A stretch of 64,000 nt of DNA from Nitrosarchaeum sp. (GTDB lineage: Archaea > Thermoproteota > Nitrososphaeria > Nitrososphaerales > Nitrosopumilaceae), in assembly GCA_021414365.1 (NCBI GenBank), contig JAIOOR010000003.1, forward strand, positions 1 through 64,000, written 5' to 3'. The notes beneath the pieces are model-generated. The model did not search any database. It was not told where the DNA came from and worked only from the letters and a program-made list of their open reading frames with translations. Each line of letters opens with the position of its first letter. The stretch's first letter is position 1. The position numbers and the translations under genes were made by a program. Shown piece after piece: positions 1 through 10,044 of the stretch.

Positions 1-1093
1 TAAAGACAAAGGAGACAGGGAAGTAGCTCTAAGATTTGATTTTACTGTAGGATTGACAAGATATGCAGCTGCGCAAAAATCAATGAGGCTGCCAGCAAAA
101 ATCTCGGCATTTGGCGGAGTATTCCGATATGACGAGCCACAAAAGGGACGATACCGCTACTTTCACCAATGGGATGTAGAAATTTATGGAAAACCAAATC
201 TAGAATCCGAAGCTGAAATCATTGAATTAACATCTCGACTATTTGATTCGTTATTGCTCAAAGATATTACAATTGATATCAACCACAGAAATCTAGTTGA
301 ATCATTTATCAATCAAGTCTTTGATTCGCAAGATCCCAAGCTAGTTGCAGATATGCTAAGGGCAATTGATAAAATACAAAAAAAATCAAAGCAAGAAATA
401 ATTAATGAATTCAAAGACAGATATGACATTACCAAATTAGAAAAGATTCTAGAGTTTTCACAAATCAAAGGAACTATTCCAGAAATAGAAGCAAAACTAG
501 ACACATCAAAGTTGCAATCATGGAATGAGCTAAAGCAATTACTAGATTCACTAGAGAACAGAGGAGTAGTAAATACACGCATAAATTTTGGCATAGTCAG
601 AGGTCTGGACTATTATTCTGGAATGGTCTTTGAAGTATTTGACAAAAATTCTACTCTAGGTGCACTAGCTGGCGGAGGACGATATGATTCACTAACCAAA
701 GCATTTGGAAGAGAAGACATTGGAGCTGCAGGTGTTGCAGGTGGAGTGGAAAGAATAATACTAACAATGCAAGAGCAAAAAATAATTCCAGAAGCAAAAC
801 AAACTAGAATTTCAGTTCTCTACATTAATGATGAGATGCAAAAAGTTGCAATGAGTATTGCATCTTTACTTAGACTAAACAACATTCCAACTGACATTGA
901 TTTATCTGGAAAGAATCTAAAAAAACAAATCGAGCAAGCATCTGAATCAAAATATTGCATCATAGTGGCTCCAAAGGAACTAGAAAATAGCAAAGTTGTA
1001 TTACGAAACATGCAAGACGGAACAGAATCGCAAATTGATATAGAACAGCTTACAGATGATCCACAATCAATACTTAATTTAGAAACGCCCTAG
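1..1093 (+). CDS. hisS: Histidyl-tRNA synthetase, 5'-truncated by the window edge
   Basis: Class II aminoacyl-tRNA synthetase that charges tRNA-His in the cytoplasm. The frame is open from base 2, so the gene begins upstream of the window; the TTG at 53 is internal. The visible start matches the stretch before motif 2 (residues DREVALRFDFTVGLTRY), followed by motif 2 itself (FRYDEPQKGRYRYFHQ). Further on are the HisRS-specific signatures RGLDYYSGMVFEV and AGGGRYDSL, and then a C-terminal anticodon-binding domain of about 90 residues. The 3' end overlaps the convergent aIF6 gene by 20 bp. A tRNA-His gene lies in the same window near 61.9 kb. Identification is secure; only the N-terminus is missing. 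Confidence 0.95.
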   Translation, partial: KDKGDREVALRFDFTVGLTRYAAAQKSMRLPAKISAFGGVFRYDEPQKGRYRYFHQWDVEIYGKPNLESEAEIIELTSRLFDSLLLKDITIDINHRNLVESFINQVFDSQDPKLVADMLRAIDKIQKKSKQEIINEFKDRYDITKLEKILEFSQIKGTIPEIEAKLDTSKLQSWNELKQLLDSLENRGVVNTRINFGIVRGLDYYSGMVFEVFDKNSTLGALAGGGRYDSLTKAFGREDIGAAGVAGGVERIILTMQEQKIIPEAKQTRISVLYINDEMQKVAMSIASLLRLNNIPTDIDLSGKNLKKQIEQASESKYCIIVAPKELENSKVVLRNMQDGTESQIDIEQLTDDPQSILNLETP

Positions 1094-1739
1094 TTAGCAT
1101 CATAATTTCCGGACCGCTAGTCATAGAACCAACAACTACTGCATGGTTATTTACCAAAATTCCGGACATGACATATGGGACTCCGTTGTTAATCGTAGTC
1201 TGCTCTACTCTTACTCCCATTATATTTGCAAATTCCTTCATGTCTTCTTCGTCTGCTTCTGGGTGTATGGCAGCGCCAGAATTATTTGCAACCATAACTG
1301 CACCTACCTGATTAAATCCGGCAATTCTTTTCTGCAATACTTCGACTCCCAATACTTGCTCTATAGTATTACAGTCTTCTTTTGATAGCCATGGCGATAC
1401 AATGGCTCCTTTATCGTTTGCACAAATTACATTTCCAAGTGCGGTATATTTTGAATCCAATACACCGATTTCCATCTTTGTCTCTTTTTTTAGAAATTCA
1501 TATTCATCAATATATGCAGTCTTTGGCAGCAAGATTCCATTATTATTCATGACCATCAATGCACCTAACAGGCGAGTGTTTGCAACAGAGCCATACAGCA
1601 CTTGAGCATTTAGATATTCTCCTAGTTTTTCTGCTTTGTTTTGGGCAAAACCCATTGGAAGCAAAACAAAATCATCATTTGTGTTTATGTATATTCCTAT
1701 GTTTGGTCCTCTGTAAACATCAAACTTGATAATATCCAT
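1074..1739 (-). CDS. eif6: Translation initiation factor aIF6
   Basis: Ribosome anti-association factor that binds the large subunit and prevents premature joining with the small subunit. The 221-residue length is normal for archaeal IF6. The sequence shows the pentein-type repeated pattern of the family: IGIYINTNDDFVLLP near the N-terminus, later NTRLLGALMVMNNNGILLP, ALGNVICANDKGAIVSPWL and VGAVMVANNSGAAIHP, each a variation on an N/D-x-G-hydrophobic-hydrophobic-P unit. The stop overlaps the hisS 3' end by 20 bp. It diverges from ferredoxin 1, with about 135 bp between the two starts. Confidence 0.97.
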   Translation of the reverse strand: MDIIKFDVYRGPNIGIYINTNDDFVLLPMGFAQNKAEKLGEYLNAQVLYGSVANTRLLGALMVMNNNGILLPKTAYIDEYEFLKKETKMEIGVLDSKYTALGNVICANDKGAIVSPWLSKEDCNTIEQVLGVEVLQKRIAGFNQVGAVMVANNSGAAIHPEADEEDMKEFANIMGVRVEQTTINNGVPYVMSGILVNNHAVVVGSMTSGPEIMMLTRAFLN

Positions 1740-1819
1740 TTGTTGTAATTGATCTTCAATCGATATGAACGTAAGGAATTCAATTGATCTTTGAGCATAG
1801 GTTTTTTATTTAGTAAAAT

Positions 1820-2426
<607 letters not shown>

Positions 2427-2488
2427 AGAATTATTTTTTAATTTTATTTCATTCCCCTAAAACATACTGTGAATCGATCTATTCAGAT

Positions 2489-2525
2489 TTAGTTGAGACT
2501 AATTTTGTCTAGCTTTAAATAATAT
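2489..2525 (+). promoter_or_regulatory. Promoter and putative operator of ferredoxin 2
   Basis: Same architecture as the ferredoxin 1 promoter: inverted repeat TTAGT-TGAG-ACTAA at 2489-2502, then a 29-bp stretch (2497-2525) identical to 1828-1856, containing TAGCTTTAAAT whose TTTAAAT starts 29 nt before the ATG at 2543. The palindrome arms are kept while the 4-base spacer differs, which is what a protein-binding site would predict. Confidence 0.7.
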
Positions 2526-2542
2526 TCCAAAACAATCCAATT

Positions 2543-3085
2543 ATGGTAGATTTAGTAATACCAGAAGACTTTTGTCACGACCAAAAACCAGTCGGAAAAA
2601 CTAGCCATGGTAATGGTGAAAACTTTCACTGGATTTGGGGCAAAGGAAATCCAGAAGGCGCAGCATTCTCAAATGAAGATGTAAAGGCAGCATATGAAGA
2701 GCGAGGAGAAAAACAAGTTCCTCTTGGTATTCATGGCACAACAGTAGCAGTCGATTGGGATTCTTGTATTGCAGCTGGTTCATGCATGAGTGTATGTCCA
2801 GTTCAAACATTTCAGTGGTACAGAACCGAACAAGACATTGCAGCTAAAGATGTAGTTGGCAAAGTCTTTGAAGGAACTGGAAAAACTGAACAAAACGAAC
2901 GATTAGACTATACTGACAAATCACAACCAATTCGAGAACATGATTGTACTATTTGTATGGCTTGCCAGGAAATATGTCCTACAGGAGCTATTCGAATTGA
3001 ACAAGCAAACTTGGAATGGCATGAGAAAGCAGCAGGTACCTTTGTCAAAATGACTGGCAGCGGTAACCCACACGCACACGATTAA
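2543..3085 (+). CDS. Sulfolobus-type dicluster ferredoxin 2
   Basis: Paralogue of the preceding ferredoxin (180 residues), colinear over its whole length including the N-terminal extension and the NPHAHD tail. The cluster I motif is C75-IA-A78-GS-C81-MSV-C85-P: the Asp of ferredoxin 1 is Ala here, which removes the only possible fourth protein ligand and predicts an obligate [3Fe-4S] cluster. Cluster II (CTICMACQEICP) is canonical [4Fe-4S]. Its own promoter is near-identical to that of ferredoxin 1, so this looks like a tandem duplication including regulatory DNA, followed by divergence of redox properties. The two coding regions have also kept matching 3' flanks (a short AAAGAATTATTTT stretch after the stop). 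Confidence 0.92.
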   Translation: MVDLVIPEDFCHDQKPVGKTSHGNGENFHWIWGKGNPEGAAFSNEDVKAAYEERGEKQVPLGIHGTTVAVDWDSCIAAGSCMSVCPVQTFQWYRTEQDIAAKDVVGKVFEGTGKTEQNERLDYTDKSQPIREHDCTICMACQEICPTGAIRIEQANLEWHEKAAGTFVKMTGSGNPHAHD

Positions 3086-3169
3086 AGAATTATTTTCTTT
3101 TTTCTTCTTTTTATAAAATTTCTTTTGTATATCTCAACAAATTTTAATCACTGTAATCCATCATTTTTT

Positions 3170-3253
3170 GCAGAGGTCGCCTAGCTCGGTAGGGCGCGGG
3201 CCTTGAGAGCCTGTGTGCGCAAGCACCCGGGGGTTCAAATCCCTCTCTCTGCG
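3170..3253 (+). tRNA. tRNA-Ser(UGA)
   Basis: Cloverleaf with acceptor GCAGAGG pairing TCTCTGC (one G-T), anticodon stem CGGGC/GCCTG around loop CTTGAGA (anticodon TGA), a long variable arm with stem GTGC/GCAC as expected of a class II tRNA, and T-arm loop TTCAAAT. The discriminator base is G73. CCA is not encoded. The gene abuts the stop codon of the convergent rfcS gene with no spacer. Confidence 0.93.
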
Positions 3254-4204
3254 TTATTTTTCCAAGTTGCCTAACTCAGCTAGCATAGCTGATAGCTGAA
3301 TCTCTGGATTTGCACCAACTAAAATTCTATAATCATATTTTGCAACTACTTCTAAAATTTCTGATAACTTTGCATGCTTTGTTTTAAACACTGCAGAGCT
3401 GAGATATTTTAAAAAATCTGATTCTGACATTCCATAAACTTTGATTAATTCAATTGTTTTTTCTCTTGCATCTAGTATTTTTCCAGATAGTGCCATTTTT
3501 AAAACATCATCAACATCACTAGTTTTTGTCAGTCCTGCTGATGACTTTACATTAGCTTCGGAAATTTCCCCTATACTTGCAGTTGCCTGCATCAGATTAA
3601 TGGCATGTCTAAGATCCCCTTCGGAATAATCATAAATTGCCTTTAGCCCTTTTTTGTCAGCTTTTACTTTCTCTTTTTTGGCTATACTCTCTAAATGATT
3701 GATCATGTCTTCTTCAGGAATTGTTGTAAACTTGAAGGTGGCACATCTGCTTTGAATGGGTTCGATAATTTTTGAGATGTTATTTGCAATAAGGATAAAT
3801 CTACAGTATTTTGCAGTGTCTTCTATTATTCGTCTAAGCGCAGTTTGTGCATCAGAGGTCATCTCGTCTGCTTCATCTAAAATAATTATCTTAAATGGAA
3901 CCTCTACCATTCCTGCAAATCTGGAAAATTTCTTAACTTTTTCTCTGACCATGCCTATGCCTCTTTCATCTGATGCGTTTAGCTCAAGGGTATAGTCTCT
4001 AGAATTCTCCCCTAGTATCTGTCTAGCAATACACAAAGCAGTAGTTGTCTTGCCGACTCCCGCAGAGCCAGAAAACATTAGGTGTGGCATGTCTGTTGGG
4101 TCTTTAATTAGAGCTTGTAGGCTGCCAATGATCTCTGTTTGATTTACAATCTCTGAGAGCTTTGTTGGACGGTATTTTTCCACCCACATGCCTGTTGATA
4201 ACAT
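3254..4204 (-). CDS. rfcS: Replication factor C small subunit
   Basis: Clamp-loader ATPase subunit that, with RFC-L, opens and loads PCNA on primed DNA. Visible AAA+ features: RFC box WVEKYRPTKLSEIV at the N-terminus, Walker A GSAGVGKTTT, Walker B IIILDEADEM, and the SRC motif QSRCATFKF carrying the arginine finger. I chose the ATG at 4204 (protein begins MLSTGMWVEKYRP). The frame stays open to 4264, but a TATA-like TTTATTAG lies about 31 nt upstream of 4204, fitting a leaderless message, and the extra 20 residues are not family-like. MWVEKYRP at 4189 is an alternative. The large subunit is encoded separately near 28.4 kb. The stop directly adjoins tRNA-Ser. Confidence 0.95.
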   Translation of the reverse strand: MLSTGMWVEKYRPTKLSEIVNQTEIIGSLQALIKDPTDMPHLMFSGSAGVGKTTTALCIARQILGENSRDYTLELNASDERGIGMVREKVKKFSRFAGMVEVPFKIIILDEADEMTSDAQTALRRIIEDTAKYCRFILIANNISKIIEPIQSRCATFKFTTIPEEDMINHLESIAKKEKVKADKKGLKAIYDYSEGDLRHAINLMQATASIGEISEANVKSSAGLTKTSDVDDVLKMALSGKILDAREKTIELIKVYGMSESDFLKYLSSAVFKTKHAKLSEILEVVAKYDYRILVGANPEIQLSAMLAELGNLEK

Positions 4205-4329
4205 GTGATATGCTAGTCTATCTCCCACTAATAAATCGAAATTAATAGGATCAATTGATCTCACAATATAGTGAACAGAATTGATCGATCCGATACATCA
4301 GGATCTTGTAGAAAAGTAGTGATCTCACG

Positions 4330-4860
4330 ATGGAAATTGATAGAATAGAAAAACTGCACTCTATTGGATATGGTCTAAAAGACGCCAAAGTTACCATAAA
4401 TCATGATATCAAATTCAATGTGGCAGGCCTAAAAATTAATGGCAGCCAGGGCGAGGTCTTGAATTTGCCTCAATGGATAGGCAAAATTCTATCGCAGAAC
4501 AAACTTGCAACCTTAGAAACACCTGATATGATTACCGAATTAAAACAAGCATTATCAAAAGAAAAGATGGTCGGTGAATACCAAATGTCTACACTTGATC
4601 CTCACTTTTACATCAAACTAAAAGAATCAATGAAAAACTTGAATCGCGATGACTTTAATCACGTAGAAAGTATAATGCTGGAATTATTTAGAATGAGACG
4701 AGGAAAACTAGTAAAGCTTGCAGATTCCTCAAAACTAAATTCTGAGTTATACAGCAAGCTAACAGTTGAAGAAAATATTTTCTTTAAAACAATTCATGAT
4801 AATAGCAAAGAATTTGAAAAACAAGTAAGAGGAGATTTAAATGAGCAAAACTCAAACTAG
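4330..4860 (+). CDS. GINS complex subunit, Gins23-like (Psf2/Psf3 type)
   Basis: Predicted subunit of the archaeal GINS complex, which with Cdc45/RecJ-like protein and MCM forms the CMG replicative helicase. The 176-residue protein has a small N-terminal B-domain with the typical G-E-V-L-N-L-P-Q-W-I segment (residues about 37-47). The helical A-domain follows, with TLDPHFYIKLKESM and a basic R-M-R-R-G-K-L helix. B-before-A order is that of Gins23 rather than Gins51. The 3' end overlaps mcm by 20 bp, the conserved GINS-MCM coupling seen in many archaea. Divergent from rfcS with about 125 bp between starts. Sequence is divergent, so the subunit class is less certain than the family. Confidence 0.85.
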   Translation: MEIDRIEKLHSIGYGLKDAKVTINHDIKFNVAGLKINGSQGEVLNLPQWIGKILSQNKLATLETPDMITELKQALSKEKMVGEYQMSTLDPHFYIKLKESMKNLNRDDFNHVESIMLELFRMRRGKLVKLADSSKLNSELYSKLTVEENIFFKTIHDNSKEFEKQVRGDLNEQNSN

Positions 4861-6928
4861 CACTTTTACAGAGTCTGCATTATCTGATAGAGTAAAGGAT
4901 TTTCTGATTAGATTCAAGGACAAGACTGGCAGCTACAAGTATGTAGAGCAAATCGATGAGATGATGCCAAAGAGTGCAAAATACATCATTGTTGATTACA
5001 ATGATCTTGTAGTAGAACCTGAAATAGAAATTATTTTTACAACAGATCCTGACAGAATTCTAAATGCATTTTCAAGGGCAATCAAAGAAGCACTACAAAC
5101 AAGATTTCCTGATTATGCAGAAAAAATCAAAGACGAAGTTCGTGTAAGATTAGTAAATTATCCACTACAACGTAGTCTCAGACAAATCAATGCCGAAACT
5201 ATAGGAAACATTGCAAGTGTTTCAGGTATGGTAGTTAGAGCATCCGAAGTAAAACCACTGGCAAAAGAACTGGTATTTGTCTGTCCTGATGATCATCAAA
5301 CCAAAGTAATTCAGCTAAAGGGAATGGATGTAAAAATTCCTATAGTGTGTGATAATCCAAGCTGCAAGCACAGAGATTTTGAATTAAAACCAGAAGCCAG
5401 CAAATTCATAGACTTTCAAATTCTCAGATTGCAAGAACTCCCTGAAGACTTGCCTCCAGGCCAATTGCCTCATTACATTGATGTGACAATTAGGCAGGAT
5501 CTTGTAGATAACGCAAGGCCAGGGGATAGGATAATTCTTACAGGAATAGTGCGAGTAGAGCAAGAATCCATTGCAGGAATAACTAGAGGACACAGCGGAT
5601 TATACCGATTACGAATTGAAGGAAATAATATTGAATTTTTGGGAGGAAGGGGTTCTAAGACCTCACGTAAAATAGAAAGAGAAGAAGTCTCCCCAGAAGA
5701 CGAAAAGATGATCAAGACTCTATCTGAGAGTCCTAATGTTTACCAAAGATTGATTGATTCTTTTGCACCACATATCCAAGGACAGTCTCTAATCAAAGAA
5801 GCTATTTTGTTGTTAATTGTAGGTTCAACTCAGAGATTGCTTGGCGATGGAAGCAAGATTAGAGGTGACATTAACGTATTTCTTGTCGGTGATCCTGGTA
5901 CTGCAAAATCTGAGATGCTAAAGTTTTGTGCAAGGATTGCACCAAGGGGTTTGTACACATCAGGTAGAGGTTCAACTGCAGCAGGTCTTACAGCAGCTGT
6001 AGTTCGTGATAAGACAGGAATTATGATGTTAGAGGCAGGTGCCGTAGTTTTAGGTGATCAAGGTCTTGTATGCATTGATGAGTTTGATAAGATGAAACCA
6101 GAGGATAGAAGTGCACTACACGAAGTCATGGAGCAACAGTCTGCAAGTATTGCAAAAGGTGGTATTGTTGCAACACTAAATGCAAGAACATCAATTTTAG
6201 CAGCTGCAAACCCAATGTATGGAAAATATGATCCGTTCAAAAATATCACTGAAAATGTGAACTTGCCAATTCCATTATTGACTAGATTTGACTTGATTTT
6301 TGTAGTACGTGATATTCCTGGAAGAGAAAAAGATGAAAAAATTGCTAGACACATTATTGAATTACATACACCTCAAGGAACCGACAAACGTTCTGTGATC
6401 GATGTTGATATTCTAACAAAATATCTCTCATATGCAAAAAGATCTAGCCCTGATTTGACAAAAGAAGCTGAAGAAAAGATTCTAGAATACTATCTCCAAA
6501 TGAGAAATGTAGAGTCTGAAGAAATGATCACAGTCACTCCTAGACAATTAGAGGGTATCATTAGACTTTCAACTGCTAGAGCAAGATTGCTAATGAAAGA
6601 TAAAGTAGAGGAAGAAGATGCAGAACGAGCTATATTTTTGATTCAAAGCATGCTTCAGGATGCAGGAGTTGATGTTAATACTGGTAAAGTAGATCTTGGA
6701 GTCTTGCAAGGAAGACCAAGAAGTGAAGTATCCAAGATGCAATTGTTCATGGATGTTCTAAAATCAATGGAAGGTGACAATAAAATCGCTGTTGAAGAAA
6801 GAGCATTTGTTAAAGAACTAGAAAAGACAGAAAAATTCACTGAAGAAGAAGCACGAAACTACATTAGAAGAATGCTACGCGAAGCATCTATTTATGAATC
6901 AAAACCCGGTCATTATAACCGAGTATGA
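4841..6928 (+). CDS. mcm: Replicative DNA helicase MCM
   Basis: Hexameric 3'-5' helicase at the replication fork, 695 residues. The N-terminal OB/zinc domain has a Zn-binding set starting at CPDDH (about residue 147) and ending CDNPSCKH (about 170-177). The AAA+ core has Walker A GDPGTAKSEMLK (about 350), Walker B VCIDEFDKM (about 410), sensor 1 AAANPMYGKYD and arginine finger LLTRFDLIF (about 480). The C-terminal winged helix ends at residue 695. No intein. Translationally coupled on both sides: it overlaps the GINS gene by 20 bp and the Hel308 gene by 4 bp (ATGA). Confidence 0.98.
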   Translation: MSKTQTSTFTESALSDRVKDFLIRFKDKTGSYKYVEQIDEMMPKSAKYIIVDYNDLVVEPEIEIIFTTDPDRILNAFSRAIKEALQTRFPDYAEKIKDEVRVRLVNYPLQRSLRQINAETIGNIASVSGMVVRASEVKPLAKELVFVCPDDHQTKVIQLKGMDVKIPIVCDNPSCKHRDFELKPEASKFIDFQILRLQELPEDLPPGQLPHYIDVTIRQDLVDNARPGDRIILTGIVRVEQESIAGITRGHSGLYRLRIEGNNIEFLGGRGSKTSRKIEREEVSPEDEKMIKTLSESPNVYQRLIDSFAPHIQGQSLIKEAILLLIVGSTQRLLGDGSKIRGDINVFLVGDPGTAKSEMLKFCARIAPRGLYTSGRGSTAAGLTAAVVRDKTGIMMLEAGAVVLGDQGLVCIDEFDKMKPEDRSALHEVMEQQSASIAKGGIVATLNARTSILAAANPMYGKYDPFKNITENVNLPIPLLTRFDLIFVVRDIPGREKDEKIARHIIELHTPQGTDKRSVIDVDILTKYLSYAKRSSPDLTKEAEEKILEYYLQMRNVESEEMITVTPRQLEGIIRLSTARARLLMKDKVEEEDAERAIFLIQSMLQDAGVDVNTGKVDLGVLQGRPRSEVSKMQLFMDVLKSMEGDNKIAVEERAFVKELEKTEKFTEEEARNYIRRMLREASIYESKPGHYNRV

Positions 6929-9051
6929 AAATTGAAAATCTGAATCTTCCTAAAACTGCAATTGATTTTTTACTCTCTGAAGGATTTTCTAAATTATATC
7001 CGCCTCAAGCTGATTGCATTGATGCTGGTTTGCTTGATGGAAAAAGTATTCTAGTTTCTGCTCCTACTGCAAGTGGAAAAACCCTTACAGCAATACTTAC
7101 AATGATTAACTATCTTTCAAAAAATGACGGCAAAGTAATCTATCTTAGTCCTCTTCGAGCACTAGCTGCTGAAAAATTTACGGAATTTAAAAAATTGGAA
7201 AAAGTTGATTTAGGAAAAAAAATCAAGGTGGGTATCTCTACTGGAGATTTTGAAAATATTGAAAAAAATCTTGAAAAAAACAATGTGCTTGTTTTAACAA
7301 ATGAGAAGATGGATTCTATACTAAGACATAATGCTGAATGGATTGATGAAATAGGATTAGTTATTGCAGATGAGATTCATCTGATTGGCGATGAAAGCAG
7401 AGGACCTACACTGGAAATAATCTTAACAAAACTAAAGCTTTTGGCATCCAAGCCACAGATTGTAGGTCTTAGCGCTACAATAACAAATTCAGATGAGATT
7501 GCAAGATGGCTTGATTGTATTTTAGTACAAAATGATTGGAGACCTGTGCCTCTCACTGAGGGAGTATATGATGGAGGAGAAGTGGTAATGAATGACGGTA
7601 AAAAATTTACAGTTGAGCCCAGTATTCGCGGAATACCAATTGATTTAAGTGTACAATCAGTAAAAGATGGGGGACAATCACTAGTTTTTGCAGAGACTAG
7701 AACCCGTTCAAAAGCACTTGCAACCAAAGCAGCTGATATTATTTCACAATTTCTAGAAAAAAAAGAATCAGAAGAACTAGAAAAAATTTCAAAAAAAATT
7801 TTATCTGATAATGAGCACACTGAATTAGTAAAAACTCTTGCAGCATTGATAAAAAAAGGAGTCGCGTTTCATCATGCCGGATTAAATCAAAATTGTAGAC
7901 AAACAATAGAAACTGAATTTCGTAAAGGAACGATCAAACTATTGTCTTCCACACCAACATTGGCTGCAGGTGTAAATCTTCCTGCAAGAAGAGTTGTAAT
8001 ATCTAACATCAATAGATACAATGCAAAAGTTGGTGGCAATAGACCAATCAGTATTTTGGAGTACAAGCAATTATGCGGCAGAGCTGGAAGACCACAATAT
8101 GATGATTATGGAGAATCAATAATCATTGGAAATGGGAACAGTGATGATTTAATGGAATATTATATCCATGGAGAACCTGAACCAATAATATCAAAAATTA
8201 CAGATGATAAATCCCTCAGAACTCATTTGTTAAGTGTAATTGTTACAAGTCCTGGAATTAAAAAAGAAGAGATTCTTGATTTCTTTTTACAGACATTAGG
8301 TGGTTCACAATCAAGAAAAGCAACAATAAAATTTGCAATTGATATATCATTAAGATTTCTCACAAATGCATTTTTAATTATTCAAAAAGGTGAAAGATAT
8401 GCCGCAACCGAATTTGGAAAAAAGACTTCTGTGCTATACATTGATCCACTAACTGCAACTTACTTTAGAGATGCAATTGAAAACGTATCACCTGAAAGAA
8501 AACACTCTTTTGGATTTTTACACCTTATTTCCAACTGTGAAGAATTTTTCCCTAAATTCTCCCTTAGAAATAAAGACTATGAAATTGCAAGTTTGATGAT
8601 AGAAAAAAACTCTTCCGAGCTTTTAACGCCAATATCTGAGTATGATTGCTCTAGAAGTTTGCTTGCTTTACAGTCTTGGATTACAGAATCCTCTGAATTG
8701 ACTCTTTCTGATAATCTTGGAATAGAGTCAGGCGATATGCATAGAATGATTGAAACTGCTGATTGGTTATCATACTGTCTTAGGGAAATTTCAAAACATG
8801 TAGAGCGTGTAGATCTACTTGATGAATTAGAGCATCTACGAAGACGAATTGCATATGGAATTAAAGAAGAATTATTGGATCTAGTTAAAGTAAAAGGAAT
8901 TGGGCGTATAAGGGCAAGAATGCTCTATAAACATGGAATAAAGACACTTGATGATTTGGCAAAAATCCCGGTGAATAAATTAGCAGAAATAGATAAAATT
9001 GGTTCAACCATAGCAGATAACATAAAGTCAGAATTACGTAAGGTTAGATAA
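6925..9051 (+). CDS. Ski2-like DNA helicase Hel308
   Basis: Superfamily 2 helicase of the Hel308/HelQ group, thought to act on stalled forks and recombination intermediates by unwinding lagging strands. 708 residues, normal for the family. Motif I APTASGKT (about 45-52), motif II DEIH (about 149), motif III GLSATI, motif IV-VI region with AFHHAGL, LAAGVNLPARRV and QLCGRAGRPQYDD. A C-terminal helix-hairpin-helix domain is visible in VKVKGIGRIRARMLYKHGI and IDKIGSTIADNI. The gene overlaps mcm by 4 bp, placing a fork-repair helicase in the same transcript as the replicative helicase; the next gene starts immediately after its TAA. Confidence 0.93.
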   Translation: MKIENLNLPKTAIDFLLSEGFSKLYPPQADCIDAGLLDGKSILVSAPTASGKTLTAILTMINYLSKNDGKVIYLSPLRALAAEKFTEFKKLEKVDLGKKIKVGISTGDFENIEKNLEKNNVLVLTNEKMDSILRHNAEWIDEIGLVIADEIHLIGDESRGPTLEIILTKLKLLASKPQIVGLSATITNSDEIARWLDCILVQNDWRPVPLTEGVYDGGEVVMNDGKKFTVEPSIRGIPIDLSVQSVKDGGQSLVFAETRTRSKALATKAADIISQFLEKKESEELEKISKKILSDNEHTELVKTLAALIKKGVAFHHAGLNQNCRQTIETEFRKGTIKLLSSTPTLAAGVNLPARRVVISNINRYNAKVGGNRPISILEYKQLCGRAGRPQYDDYGESIIIGNGNSDDLMEYYIHGEPEPIISKITDDKSLRTHLLSVIVTSPGIKKEEILDFFLQTLGGSQSRKATIKFAIDISLRFLTNAFLIIQKGERYAATEFGKKTSVLYIDPLTATYFRDAIENVSPERKHSFGFLHLISNCEEFFPKFSLRNKDYEIASLMIEKNSSELLTPISEYDCSRSLLALQSWITESSELTLSDNLGIESGDMHRMIETADWLSYCLREISKHVERVDLLDELEHLRRRIAYGIKEELLDLVKVKGIGRIRARMLYKHGIKTLDDLAKIPVNKLAEIDKIGSTIADNIKSELRKVR

Positions 9052-10044
9052 TTGACAGAATTGATAATCCCCTCAATAGTTTCATGCGTTGTTGCATTTT
9101 TTACAGTATATCTTACCACTCCATATCTAATCAAATTTCTACAAAAAAGAAATCTTGCAGTTCCAGATATGAACAAAAAAGATCATGTAATGGTAGTAAG
9201 ACCTGGTGGTCCTTCAATTATTGCAGGAATTATTACATCTGAACTTGTTTTGTATGGGTTTTTTCAAACCAATGAAATTTTGGCAATAATGATTACTAGT
9301 TTTATTGCATTTGTAATTGGTTATGTTGATGATAGAAAAGTAATGGGTGGATGGTTTAAACCAGTTGCTTTAGTAATTGCATCAACTCCAATAATCCTTC
9401 TTGGAGCATACACTCCACATCTGGCATTTCCTTTATTTGGTACCGTCCAAATACCTGCTCTTTATTTGGGACTTGTAATTTTTATGATTCCAATTACTGG
9501 CAACACAATTAATTCAATTGATGTGCTAAATGGAGTGGCAAGTGGTTTTATGATAATTGCAAGTTTTTCACTAAGTGTAGCATTATTTATTTTACAAAAC
9601 TACGAAATAGCTATAATCAGTTTACCTTTGGGATTTATTTCACTGGCATTTTATAAATACCATAAAATTCCAAGCAAGATATTTCCTGGAGATTCGGGTG
9701 CCTTGACTTTGGGTGCAATGTATGGTGCAATTGCAATTATTGGTCATGTGGAAATTATTGCAGCTGTAGCACTTTTACCTGCTGTAATTAACTCATTTTT
9801 ATTTCTCTCAAGTATGAAACGAATTGTAGAACACAGACAAATCAAAGGAAAGCCTGTAGAGCATACAGACGATTTCAAACTAAAAGCAACTAGTGATAAA
9901 ACTGCACCTATAACTCTTGTTAGATTAATTCTGGTAGGTGGACCTTTATCTGAAAAGCAAGTTGGATATGTAATTTTTAAACTAGCTATTTTTTCAGGAA
10001 TCCTTGCAATTATCACCGCATTTATGATGAGGATTACACTTTGA
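9052..10044 (+). CDS. GlcNAc-1-phosphate transferase family protein (MraY/Alg7/AglH-like)
   Basis: Integral membrane glycosyl-1-phosphate transferase of family 4. It is expected to transfer a sugar-1-phosphate, probably GlcNAc-1-P from UDP-GlcNAc, to dolichyl phosphate, the first step of archaeal N-glycosylation. The 330-residue protein is strongly hydrophobic with about ten predicted membrane segments. Diagnostic motifs are the cytosolic NKKDHVMVVRPGGPSI loop, the Asp-containing GYVDDRKVMGGWFK, NSIDVLNGVASG and the FPGDSGALTLG motif. The TTG start at 9052 follows the TAA of Hel308 with no gap, so it is co-transcribed with replication genes. The substrate sugar is inferred from the family. 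Confidence 0.87.
   Translation: MTELIIPSIVSCVVAFFTVYLTTPYLIKFLQKRNLAVPDMNKKDHVMVVRPGGPSIIAGIITSELVLYGFFQTNEILAIMITSFIAFVIGYVDDRKVMGGWFKPVALVIASTPIILLGAYTPHLAFPLFGTVQIPALYLGLVIFMIPITGNTINSIDVLNGVASGFMIIASFSLSVALFILQNYEIAIISLPLGFISLAFYKYHKIPSKIFPGDSGALTLGAMYGAIAIIGHVEIIAAVALLPAVINSFLFLSSMKRIVEHRQIKGKPVEHTDDFKLKATSDKTAPITLVRLILVGGPLSEKQVGYVIFKLAIFSGILAIITAFMMRITL

Noticed and set aside
3170..3253. Reading tRNA-Ser as tRNA-Leu because of the long variable arm
   Set aside because: The seven-base anticodon loop CTTGAGA gives anticodon TGA, which is Ser.
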